In this document: in pieces, positions 7,919 through 16,944 of the stretch
How the letters are laid out: every line of letters begins with the position of its first letter
Numbering within the stretch: the stretch's first letter is position 1
From: a virus
Direction: 5' to 3' (one strand)
IMG/VR virus record: IMGVR_UViG_3300042867_000519
Location: 1-44,733 of that record
DNA length: 44,733 bases
Program-made: the position numbers and the translations under genes
The notes under the pieces: generated by a model
Told to the model about the DNA's origin: nothing
Databases searched by the model: none
Seen by the model: the letters and a program-made list of their open reading frames with translations, nothing else

Positions 7919-9151
7919 TTAATCTTCCATTCCTTCTGCTTCCGAATCATATGAAATATCATCTGCCATTTCACTATTCGGTGCCTTGTATTTCATTACG
8001 AATTGCTCGCAAATCTTAGAATACAAGTATTCTTTACATTCGGGGCGATCAACAAGCAACTTTGGCAAGTCTCTCTTTTCAAACACAACGGTTTCTGGTT
8101 CTTTACCAACAACCTCCATGATGAATTGAAGATTCTTTGCTTTCTTGTCTTCTTCTTTTTCTTCTTCTAATTGCTTCTTGGTTTTTTTCTCACCCGCAAC
8201 TTTCACTTTCTTGGCGTTGGTAACAACATCCCATTCAATCAGTTTTTCCAACCAATTTCCATAGTTGTCAATGCCACGGTCAAAGTAGATATCAAACTCA
8301 ACAGAACGCATTGGTGGTCCCATGCGATTTTTGATAACCGTGCATTTGGTTTTGATACCAATTGCTTGCTTGTCGTTGTTTTTGATTTGACCGATACTCT
8401 TTAGACGCAAACGCAACGAGGCGTGGAAAGCAAGAGCCTTGCCACCACTGGTTGTGTATGGATCGCCCAATCCAACAAAGCCAACCTTTTGGCGAAGTTG
8501 ATTGGTGAAAGCCAAACAAATACGCTGTTTGGCAATCAGCCCTGTGATCTTTCTCATTGCTTTGCTGATTGCGATGGCTTTGCCAGTGGCATAGCCATCG
8601 GCACCGTGATCGCTTGCCATTTCCTTTTTTGTGGAAGCAGCAGCAACCGAGTCAACAAGAATTGTAACAAGACGATTCTTGCTGCTCTTGCGAACATAGC
8701 CGATGATTTCTTCGATTTTATCAAAAATATCTTCGACAGTATCAACATTGATATACAACATTTTTGGTACATCAACTCCAATCGCAGTCAAGAATTCAGT
8801 TGAAACAGATGTTTCTGTATCAATGAAGACTGCCATACCTCCCTTGCGCTGTGTTTCTGCAAGCAAATGAGCACCCATTAAACTTTTTCCAGATGCTTCA
8901 AGACCAGTTAGTTCAGTAATTCGACCAACAGGCAACCCCGCGTTTGGACGATTGGCAATAGCCAAATCAACCAAACTGTTTCCGCTAGAAACCCAATCAA
9001 CTATTTGAGAAGGATCGTCTTCGGCGTCAAGAAAGAAAGCAACTTTACCGTCACTGTTCTTGTTGATAGACTCAGCCAATGCTTCTGCCAGTTCATCTCG
9101 ACCGGATGTAATTTCAACTTCTACGGATTTTTTCTTTTTTTCTTTTTCCAT
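7919..9151 (-). CDS. uvsX: RecA/UvsX-like recombinase
   Basis: This ATP-dependent strand-exchange protein serves recombination-dependent replication and repair. The core includes Walker A GLEASGKS (83-90), the FIDTETSVS motif near 109-117 with the catalytic acidic residue, and Walker B VTILVDSVA with Asp167. An AFTNQLRQK segment matches the RecA motif 4/L2 start. At 410 aa it is close to T4 UvsX (391 aa). The N-terminus is a short Lys/Glu-rich tail, and a charged coiled segment with runs of Lys and Glu (about residues 310-340) interrupts the C-terminal domain. It lies downstream of the SSB gene, with a hairpin between them, and pairs functionally with that protein. Confidence 0.93.
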   Translation of the reverse strand: MEKEKKKKSVEVEITSGRDELAEALAESINKNSDGKVAFFLDAEDDPSQIVDWVSSGNSLVDLAIANRPNAGLPVGRITELTGLEASGKSLMGAHLLAETQRKGGMAVFIDTETSVSTEFLTAIGVDVPKMLYINVDTVEDIFDKIEEIIGYVRKSSKNRLVTILVDSVAAASTKKEMASDHGADGYATGKAIAISKAMRKITGLIAKQRICLAFTNQLRQKVGFVGLGDPYTTSGGKALAFHASLRLRLKSIGQIKNNDKQAIGIKTKCTVIKNRMGPPMRSVEFDIYFDRGIDNYGNWLEKLIEWDVVTNAKKVKVAGEKKTKKQLEEEKEEDKKAKNLQFIMEVVGKEPETVVFEKRDLPKLLVDRPECKEYLYSKICEQFVMKYKAPNSEMADDISYDSEAEGMED

Positions 9152-9174
9152 AATAATTATTATTTTTAAAAGTT

Positions 9175-9213
9175 AAAAAGGGTGTACCATTGTGTACAAC
9201 AGTACACCCTTTT
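9175..9213. terminator. Bidirectional-looking terminator between ssb and uvsX
   Basis: A long stem AAAAGGGTGTAC / GTACACCCTTTT with a loop of about 14 nt has A/T runs on both sides. On the minus strand it ends in five U after the stem. It separates the gp32-like gene from uvsX, so uvsX transcription would need readthrough or a promoter in 9152-9175. Confidence 0.75.
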
Positions 9214-9244
9214 ATAATTTAGTTTATTGATTGATCAACGCTTA

Positions 9245-10063
9245 TTAGGCGTTGTTGAACAAATCATTAAACTCGTCCGCAATTGCCTTTGTGTTGGCGG
9301 GAGCCTTGACAGAAGCCTTGGCGGTTGCACTCACAACCGGCTTTGAGGCAGGTTCTTCCGAGGCAGTGTCAGTTGTTTCTGGTGCAGAATCACCGTCTGG
9401 ATTTGCTTCTGAGGCATTGAGCCAAGTATCCATAACAGATGCCAGTTCATCATAAGTCAATTCAGGAAACAGGTCTGTGACGTTCTTCTGATTTTTGACC
9501 TTTTCTTTGACTGCACCATCATTCACATCAAACGCAACAGTTGCATTTGGCTTGACGCGAATTGTAGTTTCTGGAAATGACTTTCCGGTTTCTTCTGCGG
9601 TTTTGAATTCCACAGTAATATCGCGACCAGATTTTAGGTCAGTAATATCACCATAGTCAGGATCAGCAATGATGGCAAGAATTTCTTGATATACTTGCTT
9701 GCCCATACCCCAGAATTTCACACCTTCAGATTCTTGACCGCGAACAAGAATAGGAACATATGTACGAAGTTTTGGTTCCAAAGCCCGTCCCTGTTTCCAT
9801 TCTTCTTTGCTGCCAGTCTTCTTGAGCTTGCTGGCAAACTCAACGATTGGATCTGGACGACCAAACGAAGATGGAGACAAATATGTCTTGCCATTCATGT
9901 TGTAATGAAAAAGCAATTCAATGAACGGATTTTCAGGATTGTGTGAGTAAGGAACAATACGGATCGTTTGTTTACCTTGCGGTTTCCACAATGAAGTGGA
10001 TTTTGTTGTGTTGCTCTTGAGAGAATCAAGACGCGATTTAATTTTTGATAGGTCCAATGCCAT
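9245..10063 (-). CDS. Single-stranded DNA-binding protein, T4 gp32-like
   Basis: The protein coats ssDNA at the fork and in recombination. At 272 aa it is near T4 gp32 (301 aa). The N-terminal basic segment MALDLSKIKSRLDSLK matches the self-association region. It is followed by a core with the typical LWKPQGKQTIRIVPY and FHYNMNGKTYLSPSSFG stretches of the OB-fold. The C-terminus is a low-complexity Ala/Ser/Thr/Pro linker ending in an acidic tip (DEFNDLFNNA) that in gp32 recruits other replication proteins. No cysteine occurs anywhere, so the zinc site of T4 gp32 is absent. Confidence 0.88.
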   Translation of the reverse strand: MALDLSKIKSRLDSLKSNTTKSTSLWKPQGKQTIRIVPYSHNPENPFIELLFHYNMNGKTYLSPSSFGRPDPIVEFASKLKKTGSKEEWKQGRALEPKLRTYVPILVRGQESEGVKFWGMGKQVYQEILAIIADPDYGDITDLKSGRDITVEFKTAEETGKSFPETTIRVKPNATVAFDVNDGAVKEKVKNQKNVTDLFPELTYDELASVMDTWLNASEANPDGDSAPETTDTASEEPASKPVVSATAKASVKAPANTKAIADEFNDLFNNA

Positions 10064-10263
10064 AATTTTTTATTTGTTAATGTTTAATCTTGTTTGACCA
10101 ATTTGAAATGCATCAACTAGGTCAAGGTTGATACAATGCATCAACAAACGACAATGGTCAATCTATAATAAGCAATATGCTCATTTTTTAATCGTTAATT
10201 AGTCATTTGTTAATTCAAATATAAGTATAAATTCATAGGTTAAATACCTAAAAAATTTGGTAA
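10064..10263. promoter_or_regulatory. 200-bp AT-rich intergenic region with nested repeats upstream of ssb
   Basis: This is one of the two largest gene-free gaps. It holds a direct repeat AATGCATCAAC at 10107-10117 and 10135-10145 (28-bp period). The pair is flanked by an inverted repeat, TTGACCA (10094-10100) and TGGTCAA (10155-10161). To its right is a long A/T stretch with ATTAACAAATGACTAATTAAC on the minus strand. It lies directly upstream of the ssb-uvsX-replication cluster and could hold its promoter and an operator, or an origin element. I see no convincing sigma70 pair. Confidence 0.45.
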
Positions 10264-10659
10264 TTATATTTTAACAATTTTGACTAATTTTGTTGGCGTG
10301 ATTTTGACTTTTCCGTCACGCGATGTGATAAAACAGCTACGATAATTGTTCCAAGATATTTGATGCGAAGATGACATTACCCCATTATTCTCAAGTTTGA
10401 TCAACTCGTTGAGAGCATTTATGCTATAGATAATGTTATATTCTTTTTTACGATGCACACTCATGGTATGTGGATAAAACTCACTGCCATTCTTTACTAC
10501 ATTATAAGTCAAAAATATGTCATCAATATTGTCTCCACTTTGTAATACATACACTTTATTGTCTACGATTTGATAATAGCTGCTCAATGCAGTTATTTCA
10601 TTTTCGTAAGTTTGATATTTTGCAAACGTACACAACAGCTGTGCATTATATTCTGGCAT
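10264..10659 (-). CDS. Unknown 131-aa protein
   Basis: This compact alpha/beta protein begins MPEYNAQLLCTF. It contains an aromatic-rich C-terminal half (SVHRKKEYNIIYSINALNEL, then ISWNNYRSCFI) and ends in a basic KLVKIVKI. There is no membrane segment, signal or metal motif. I do not recognise a named domain. It follows the preceding gene by 1 bp and is the last gene of its unit before the 200-bp regulatory gap. Confidence 0.65.
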   Translation of the reverse strand: MPEYNAQLLCTFAKYQTYENEITALSSYYQIVDNKVYVLQSGDNIDDIFLTYNVVKNGSEFYPHTMSVHRKKEYNIIYSINALNELIKLENNGVMSSSHQISWNNYRSCFITSRDGKVKITPTKLVKIVKI

Positions 10660-10660
10660 A

Positions 10661-11557
10661 TTACACCGCAGTATTTTTTTCAGATGCGATTTTTAATTCA
10701 TCGCGGTCTGTATTTTTGAGCGGAACTACTTCACCGGATAGACCGGTCACGGCTACTGTATTTCCAAGACGATCACGCCATTCACCATATGGCGTTGATT
10801 TCCACCCTTTATCCGTGGCAAATTTTTTGGAAGGTTTTGTGAAGTCGGGTGTCATTGGAGATACCGGTGCCTGTGCTGGGGTTGGTGCGACTTGAGGAGT
10901 TTGTTGGGCTAGTGCTGGCTGTGCAGTCGGTTGTTTGTTTTTTGCCCAAAAATCTCCAAATGCTTGTGCTGCTTTTTCCTCATCATCGGCATCATCGGAC
11001 GCTGTATAGTCATCTGTATATTCTTCCGGTTCTGTCGGCGGTGTTTTGTTGGATTTTTTCTTTGAGCCGGTTGATTTATCTATGGTAGTTGCAGTGGCTA
11101 TTGGTTTTTCCGTTGGGGCTGGTTGTGTGGCAGGTTGCACGGGTGCTTTTTGTACGGGGGTTTTGGAACCGGTGGATGTCAAAGTTTGTTGTGTTTGTCT
11201 CTTTTGTTTTCCTTTACCCTTATAATACAAATGCATTCCGCCTTTACCATGAGTTGGATCGGACCCATAGTGTGTTCCTTTCTTTATTGCACGTTGTTTA
11301 TATTCAGCCGATGGAAATGTTACGAGCCAACCATCTTTGTTGTATGCCTGTCGTTCTGGATACTTACCTTCGTCAACCACCAATTCATTGATTACTTCGG
11401 AAATAATAGCACCATCAATACCCTGCGCAGCCATATGTTCTGCCATGATTTGCATATGCTCAATATTATGTATATCAAAAATACCACTTTCAATTCGCGG
11501 ATCTAATGCCGATTCTGTCAATATAATATCAATCAGTGATGTAATCTTATTTTTCAT
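10661..11557 (-). CDS. Unknown protein with N-terminal (L/I)-x-E helix and Pro/Ala-rich linkers
   Basis: I chose the ATG at 11,557 over a TTG two codons upstream, giving 298 aa. The N-terminus MKNKITSLIDIILTE is a short hydrophobic helix ending L-T-E, like T4 capsid-targeting peptides that are cut after (L/I)-x-E. A folded segment follows (AYNKDGWLVTFPSAEYKQRA then KGTHYGSDPTHGKGG). The middle and C-terminal thirds are Pro/Gln/Thr/Ala-rich linkers with a strongly acidic patch (DDYTASDDADDEE). The last block, WKSTPYGEWRDRLGNTVAVTG, looks folded. A structural or internal virion role is inferred. It is 8 bp downstream of the next gene. Confidence 0.65.
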   Translation of the reverse strand: MKNKITSLIDIILTESALDPRIESGIFDIHNIEHMQIMAEHMAAQGIDGAIISEVINELVVDEGKYPERQAYNKDGWLVTFPSAEYKQRAIKKGTHYGSDPTHGKGGMHLYYKGKGKQKRQTQQTLTSTGSKTPVQKAPVQPATQPAPTEKPIATATTIDKSTGSKKKSNKTPPTEPEEYTDDYTASDDADDEEKAAQAFGDFWAKNKQPTAQPALAQQTPQVAPTPAQAPVSPMTPDFTKPSKKFATDKGWKSTPYGEWRDRLGNTVAVTGLSGEVVPLKNTDRDELKIASEKNTAV

Positions 11558-11565
11558 AGTCAAAG

Positions 11566-12825
11566 TTATATTCTCTTAAACGCCACGGCGTTTTGTGCAT
11601 ATAGATAAAATATAAAAGGATTTTTTAAATTTGACAAGTCCGGTTCATAATAAAACGGCTCTGATGCACCCGTTTGATAAAATATTATTCCGGCGGAATA
11701 ATGTTTCATAGAACTAAACATCTCTTCCGCGATTCTGCGTGAAGTAAACATTTCTTCTGGACTTGCGGGTTTTTTAAAAATTTCCAAGTTTTTTATTTCC
11801 GGTAACAATATTGCGTTCTTTTTATCCGATATTGCTGATACATTCAATGTCACTGGTTCGGATGCTGTGCCGGGATTCAAAATTTTATTTTTTGTTTCCG
11901 GAGAAATTTTATCAATTGACATTATTTGTTGGTCGTCTCCGATATCAAATTCTACTCTATCTTTCATTCCCGCCTTTTCCAAATCATCTGGAGACATTTT
12001 GTGCAAATAAATTGTAAGCTCAAACAATCCCTTTATTGCTGTGCTGACGACTCCACTCCAATCCAATTCTGTGAGCAATCGTTTTGTATATTTGCTATAC
12101 TTTGTTTTTCCAGAATCTTTTATTCCAGCCTCGTCGATCATATTTATTAATATTTCCACAGCATCTGGCGTGCTTCTGCAATACGAAAACAATTCATTCA
12201 TTGCGTGTGGAAATTTGAGTTTGGAAAATCCTCTGTCAAACACTGTCAATGGTACTCTAAATGTTCCTTGACTTGCATCCAATTCTTTCACATCTATTAC
12301 ACCACCGTCCATTAGTTGCAAATCTCCAGATTTTTGTCCGGTTGTTTTGCATCCTTGTATCAGAATAGTAAAAATAAATTCTCCGCGACCAACTTGAGTT
12401 TTTACCAATTCTCTTCTCACAGAAGTATCATCCAACGCTTGAATGAATTTTCCATATATTGAAGAATTATAATTCTTATTCACGAAATCAATCGCTTGTT
12501 CGGGCGACAATTTATCATAATAAGTGTTTACAAATTCTGCGTATGTTTCTTCGTCAAAAAACTTTTTTGCTCTTGATATTATAGCCGCAGATACACCCGG
12601 ATTAAAACCTTTTTCTATTTCAAGATTTTTTGCGGTGAATCCCGTAGATTGTTTGGTAAATCCAAGTCCAATTTTCTTTTCTTTTGGAGTTGCAATTCCT
12701 TTTTCGGACAATATCTCATTTAGTACTATCATGTTTTCCGGCGTATCATGTCCAGACACCAATCCATCATGCGAACGCATTGCCCACTCATTTAAAATGT
12801 CGTTTACGATCTTGTTTTTATCCAT
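11566..12825 (-). CDS. Unknown 419-aa protein, possible structural/internal protein
   Basis: The ATG at 12,825 is preferred (MDKNKIVNDILNEWAMRS); an upstream in-frame extension to 12,876 would encode an unlikely HIYHRRFCGIYEYLYT leader. The N-terminus ends in L-N-E and loosely matches the shared targeting-type helix. The rest is a soluble mixed alpha/beta protein with no recognised catalytic motif and no transmembrane segment. It lies between a polymerase and other unknowns. Two AT-rich motifs lie upstream: TGATATTTATA at 12,883-12,893 and a near match at 12,829-12,839. Confidence 0.65.
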   Translation of the reverse strand: MDKNKIVNDILNEWAMRSHDGLVSGHDTPENMIVLNEILSEKGIATPKEKKIGLGFTKQSTGFTAKNLEIEKGFNPGVSAAIISRAKKFFDEETYAEFVNTYYDKLSPEQAIDFVNKNYNSSIYGKFIQALDDTSVRRELVKTQVGRGEFIFTILIQGCKTTGQKSGDLQLMDGGVIDVKELDASQGTFRVPLTVFDRGFSKLKFPHAMNELFSYCRSTPDAVEILINMIDEAGIKDSGKTKYSKYTKRLLTELDWSGVVSTAIKGLFELTIYLHKMSPDDLEKAGMKDRVEFDIGDDQQIMSIDKISPETKNKILNPGTASEPVTLNVSAISDKKNAILLPEIKNLEIFKKPASPEEMFTSRRIAEEMFSSMKHYSAGIIFYQTGASEPFYYEPDLSNLKNPFIFYLYAQNAVAFKRI

Positions 12826-12882
12826 GGTATATAAATATTCATATATACCACAAAACCGCCTATGATATATATGCAACTATAT

Positions 12883-12893
12883 TATAAATATCA
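12883..12893 (-). promoter_or_regulatory. TGATATTTATA motif, copy 1
   Basis: This is an exact 11-bp copy of a motif found upstream of four other minus-strand genes. It lies 58 bp before the ATG at 12,825, and its first three bases are the stop codon of the polymerase gene. It may be a phage-specific promoter element, but the function is unproven. Confidence 0.4.
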
Positions 12894-14258
12894 AGCAAGA
12901 TCAATATGCTTCATATCTTTGTAATTTTTACCAATATATAATTTGACCGGAAACTTGTCGCGTTCCATGATGCTTTTTAATCTTTTTATAGTATCCATCT
13001 TATCATCTTTGTGCATATCAAACAATATGCTGTCATATGTATACAACACAGGCTTGCTTTTTTTGTGTTTTAGGTACTCTAATAGATCACCTAAAACACC
13101 CACCGCCATCTCAGTTTCAAATGCTTGTAATATATAATTAAACAATTTGCTTGGATTGGCGTCTGGAATATGGCATGTCTTGATTTTTCTTTTATATTTG
13201 GGAGTTTCAATATATCCATTCTTGGTATAGAACTTCCATCTATGGTCAATATATTCTTGAATCTTGGCAAAGTATGGTATGTGTAGCCATTTCTTGTCAA
13301 ACCCCCCATAAATCTGTGGAAAGGTATATGCTTTGGCTACTGCAATATCTTCTTCATTAGCATCTTTCTTGTTAAAATAATACTTGGATAGATAAGCATA
13401 TGGATTTTCATTCTTTTCCATATGAAAGTTGACCAAATGAGCAATAAGACGAGGATGAAAAGCATTATAATCCATCATAACAAGCATACCATCGTCGCTA
13501 TGTCTACTCACAAAACATGTTCTGCTATTGTCTGTTTTGTTCAAAGCAGCATAATTTACACTTGCAAATCTATTGCTTGGTCTGCCTGTTGAAGTTAGTA
13601 GGTTATACTGCGTATATACCAGATTATTTTTAACATGCTTGGTTTGTTCGTTGCCAAATTCTTCAGTAAAATCTTCATTTACACACATGCCATTGGCTTC
13701 AAGTTCTGCAAAACAGTTTGTGGTGGTATTATTTACAAACTTAAATCCATCTTCTTTTATAATACTTGTGTCTAGTTCATCAATACCTTTTATTTTTTCC
13801 ATGAATGCGCGAGCATGCTTTAGCAATGGCACACACATGTTTACATCTGGTATATTTCTGAAATTATTTTCAACAAACTTATGTGCGTTTGTGCTATAAT
13901 CAACATCATCAATTTTACCTTCACTCAAATACTTTATCAAATTCACATCCACAAAATCATAATCTTCACCCAACAACTGAACTATATTCTTTTTGTTTAT
14001 CACAAACTTGTCGCGAATACTGATTTTAAGTGCTTCTTTTATTTTAGACAAACAATATGGCAACATCAAGCCTTCATTGTGTTTTATTGGCGCACACCAA
14101 TATGATTTTGAAGCCAAAAAATAAAAGAACAAAATACTGACTTCATTGTTTAAGCTGTGCTTTTCTGCGTCCATGCATACTGCATCTATCAGCATAATAT
14201 CTGATGTGATATGAGACAACAACAGTTGCAATTCAAAATCTGTTTCTACAATTTGCAC
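12891..14258 (-). CDS. Divergent family A DNA polymerase with degenerate 3'-5' exonuclease domain
   Basis: The product is the likely phage replicative polymerase (455 aa). Palm motifs are recognisable but altered. In motif A, DYNAFHPRLIAHL keeps catalytic Asp263 but has His268 where Pol I has Glu710. In motif B, AKAYTFPQIYGG keeps Lys309, Phe313 and Tyr317 but not the preceding Arg. In motif C, YTYDSILFD keeps Asp409, with Ser replacing Glu883. TSTGRPSN (222-229) and NYILQAFETEM (374-384) match the fingers/palm regions. The N-terminal ~160 residues resemble the proofreading domain, with D30-x-E32 present, but the ExoII aspartate appears to be Ile. There is no 5' nuclease domain; that is a separate gene at 6,202-7,266. 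No ATG is available; GTG at 14,258 is the best start. Confidence 0.85.
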   Translation of the reverse strand: MQIVETDFELQLLLSHITSDIMLIDAVCMDAEKHSLNNEVSILFFYFLASKSYWCAPIKHNEGLMLPYCLSKIKEALKISIRDKFVINKKNIVQLLGEDYDFVDVNLIKYLSEGKIDDVDYSTNAHKFVENNFRNIPDVNMCVPLLKHARAFMEKIKGIDELDTSIIKEDGFKFVNNTTTNCFAELEANGMCVNEDFTEEFGNEQTKHVKNNLVYTQYNLLTSTGRPSNRFASVNYAALNKTDNSRTCFVSRHSDDGMLVMMDYNAFHPRLIAHLVNFHMEKNENPYAYLSKYYFNKKDANEEDIAVAKAYTFPQIYGGFDKKWLHIPYFAKIQEYIDHRWKFYTKNGYIETPKYKRKIKTCHIPDANPSKLFNYILQAFETEMAVGVLGDLLEYLKHKKSKPVLYTYDSILFDMHKDDKMDTIKRLKSIMERDKFPVKLYIGKNYKDMKHIDLA

Positions 14259-14300
14259 ATATTCACGTTGAATGAAATTTGTGCTTTTGTCAAACAGATA

Positions 14301-14687
14301 TCAATGACCCTGCCAATATTCCAAAAGGTTATGCAATACTTTTTTTAAATCAATGTCAGCTTCTTTTTGTACTCTTTCAATTTCAAATCTATTCAAGTCA
14401 GAAACGCCCGGATCAATCACACCATTGATGCTGCGATTTTCTCTTGGTCCAATAATCACCCAATTTATATACACTACTTTATATAAATTTTGATTTATTT
14501 TGTTTGCTTGTTCACTTTTTATTTCAATAAGAATATCATCGTTTATTTTCTTTGCAAATGCTCTGGTGAAATTTCCGTTTGTGTAATTTTTTGAAGATGG
14601 TGTTGGCTTAAATGGCAATGGAGATTCCCCTGTGGATATTTCACTAAATTTGCCATATTGCAATGTTATGTCATCATTGTATTTCAT
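14301..14687 (-). CDS. Unknown 128-aa protein, probable tail/baseplate-associated
   Basis: The protein is a beta-rich soluble candidate with an N-terminus MKYNDDITLQYGKF, a VVYINWVIIGPRE core and a helical C-terminus ending LLEYWQGH. No named family is recognised. It sits 3 bp after the large baseplate protein gene and is probably part of that operon, hence the tail assignment, which is inference. Its TGA stop (14,301-14,303) is in the same frame as the following polymerase gene, with no other stop between them. Confidence 0.65.
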   Translation of the reverse strand: MKYNDDITLQYGKFSEISTGESPLPFKPTPSSKNYTNGNFTRAFAKKINDDILIEIKSEQANKINQNLYKVVYINWVIIGPRENRSINGVIDPGVSDLNRFEIERVQKEADIDLKKVLHNLLEYWQGH

Positions 14688-14690
14688 ATA

Positions 14691-16931
14691 TTATTCAATT
14701 GATGTTAGTGGTCTTGCTTGTGCAGTGACGGACGTGGTCCATATTTTATTTTCAACTTTCTGTTTCACATCCGAAACTTGCCACACACATCTTTCATAAT
14801 TATATGAACTTGGTACATGGTCAAGTGTAAATTGAGAAAGTGCCGTGATTCCACCAATACCTAATAATTCCATAGTGAAATTGGTACCTGGCATCAATCC
14901 ATTGTTGGTATAAACCGATCGTTTGTCTTTTGTATTCAACAAAACAGACTTCAAGAAACTTGGTCCATTTTCAGCTAAAATATGAACTGTTTTTTTGTCC
15001 GGTGCTGTATAAACATAAAATTCTTTCTTGTTTTCGGATTTGAACATTCGTTTAAGCTTAGTTTGGCTATTATCCTTGGTATTATTTGACGGGGTTGTTT
15101 TGTCTGGCGGAATGACGCCTCTATCAAACAATCTGTCTCCGCGAGAGAACTTACTTATTTCCATCGTCTTTGCATCATAGTTTGCGGTGCCATATTCTCC
15201 CGGTAGATCTTTTCCACTTGCACTCTGCATGACCATTTGATTGGACATTTCGCCGCTCAACTTTACAGAAAATTCTGCCGATTTCATGAACGCGGAATTT
15301 ACCGACCCAATTGATATTGTTAACAAACTTTTGGCATCTTTTACCGTGTTGATTGGACTAAAATTGGAATCTATAACCGTGTATACCGTTCCATTTCTTT
15401 CAACGGGTCTGCATTGCAATTGGCAAATATTACACACTGCTTCGGATATATGCTGCAACAATTCTTCTACCAACTTCAGTATAGTTTCATTTTTCTTAAC
15501 AAGCGATTTAAAAAAATCTACAGAAATATATATGTCTTGTAGATATCCCCAATATCCAGAAGTTGGGCCAGTTCCATCCGTGCTTGGATATATGCTATAT
15601 ACCGGAAACGAAGTTCCATCTTTGTTTATGACGGATTTTATATCATCATATGATTCTTCAAATTCAAATTTATCTATTACGTTTTTGATATCCGGAAACA
15701 ACGTGTAATAATTACCGGACTGCGTCGATGCATCTGCAAGACTTTTTCCTTGGGTTGCTTTTGGGTCTTTAGTTACAAACCTGGGGGCAAATTGATTTGG
15801 AATCAGAATGTTTTTGTTGGTAGATTTTAGCGCAGGGTGTGCACAGATTGTGACATCTTTCACATCAAACCTTGACGCGCCGACATTGGTATCATTTTCG
15901 TCTTTATCAATAAACTTTATAGAGAAGAACGTGTTTATTATGTCAGCAACCAGATCCATTTTCATCCAAGCGTCTTTTTCATACTTAAACACTCTACCTT
16001 CAATTTTTATGTTTAATTTTTTGGCCACATCTGTTTTTTTGTCAGGTTTATTCTGTATAGTCATATTTTCCATATCATTGAAAGTAAACTCGGTGAAATC
16101 TTTTAATTGAATAGTTTTCTTTTTGTCTTTTGCATCTGTTTGGGATGTTTGTTTGTTTTGATACGATTGCCCTTCAACCAAATAATTTGCATTTGTTATT
16201 GTTGTAAAACAAGTATAGCCGCCGTATTCATTGATAGAATATCCATAATCTGTTATAAACCCCATAGCCAAATCATAATTTCCGTTGGAAGCTTCAATCC
16301 ATTCTGATGTGTATTCGCGTGTTCCTTCAAAAATTCCATACAACCATTTTGTGTCTGTCAAATCCACCAAAGAAATTGTATCATAATGATTCCATCCCCA
16401 TTCCACCAAACAAGTGATTCTTGGCGTAAGAAAATACGGAGTGAGATATTCAAGTTGTGACAATGAATAACATTTCCATGTTATTTTTGTTTTACGACAC
16501 AATGCATTAAATCCACTATTTGCACCGCCGGAAAATTCAGTATCTATTGAAACAATACTTGGGGGCGGGCGGTGTGGAAAATCGGAAAACAATTTAGTTT
16601 TGTCGCCCACAATCGCCTCACCGGTCATGCTCCCAATCTCATGCGGTTTTCCATATGCGTCCACCCCTATTGTTATATAGTTATCAGTCCCAAATCCATA
16701 ACTCTCGTCAAATCCTTCGGTTCCGCCCATCACAAAACCCTGAAGTCCTTCGTCGGCCATTGAAGATATTCCATTGGAAAATACTCTTGTCCACGCGGTC
16801 TTTGGTCCGCTGTATGGTTTTCCTGCTGGATCGGACCCATATTCGCGAGTTCTTCTATCAAGTTCATCTTTGATCCAATTATCCAACGGATGCAATCCCC
16901 ATGGAAATATTTTTTTATTTTCTTCTGCCAT
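14691..16931 (-). CDS. Large baseplate/tail structural protein
   Basis: I chose the ATG at 16,931 (MAEENKKIFPWGLHPLDNW), which has AAAGG about 9 bp upstream and gives 746 aa; a longer version would overlap the gp53-like gene. It begins with a Trp/Pro-rich N-terminus and then a beta-rich body with the segment YLTPYFLTPRITCLVEWGWN around residues 190-210. I have seen this aromatic EWGWN pattern in large baseplate proteins of marine T4-like phages, but I cannot name the T4 equivalent. There is no enzymatic motif. Neighbours on both sides are baseplate genes, so it is probably a hub or wedge component. Confidence 0.75.
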   Translation of the reverse strand: MAEENKKIFPWGLHPLDNWIKDELDRRTREYGSDPAGKPYSGPKTAWTRVFSNGISSMADEGLQGFVMGGTEGFDESYGFGTDNYITIGVDAYGKPHEIGSMTGEAIVGDKTKLFSDFPHRPPPSIVSIDTEFSGGANSGFNALCRKTKITWKCYSLSQLEYLTPYFLTPRITCLVEWGWNHYDTISLVDLTDTKWLYGIFEGTREYTSEWIEASNGNYDLAMGFITDYGYSINEYGGYTCFTTITNANYLVEGQSYQNKQTSQTDAKDKKKTIQLKDFTEFTFNDMENMTIQNKPDKKTDVAKKLNIKIEGRVFKYEKDAWMKMDLVADIINTFFSIKFIDKDENDTNVGASRFDVKDVTICAHPALKSTNKNILIPNQFAPRFVTKDPKATQGKSLADASTQSGNYYTLFPDIKNVIDKFEFEESYDDIKSVINKDGTSFPVYSIYPSTDGTGPTSGYWGYLQDIYISVDFFKSLVKKNETILKLVEELLQHISEAVCNICQLQCRPVERNGTVYTVIDSNFSPINTVKDAKSLLTISIGSVNSAFMKSAEFSVKLSGEMSNQMVMQSASGKDLPGEYGTANYDAKTMEISKFSRGDRLFDRGVIPPDKTTPSNNTKDNSQTKLKRMFKSENKKEFYVYTAPDKKTVHILAENGPSFLKSVLLNTKDKRSVYTNNGLMPGTNFTMELLGIGGITALSQFTLDHVPSSYNYERCVWQVSDVKQKVENKIWTTSVTAQARPLTSIE

Positions 16932-16944
16932 AATGTATAAACCT

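Noticed and set aside
15241-15708. 155-aa plus-strand ORF within the large baseplate gene
   Set aside because: It is antisense to a well-supported long gene; its Ser/Phe-rich composition is typical of a reverse-frame artefact.
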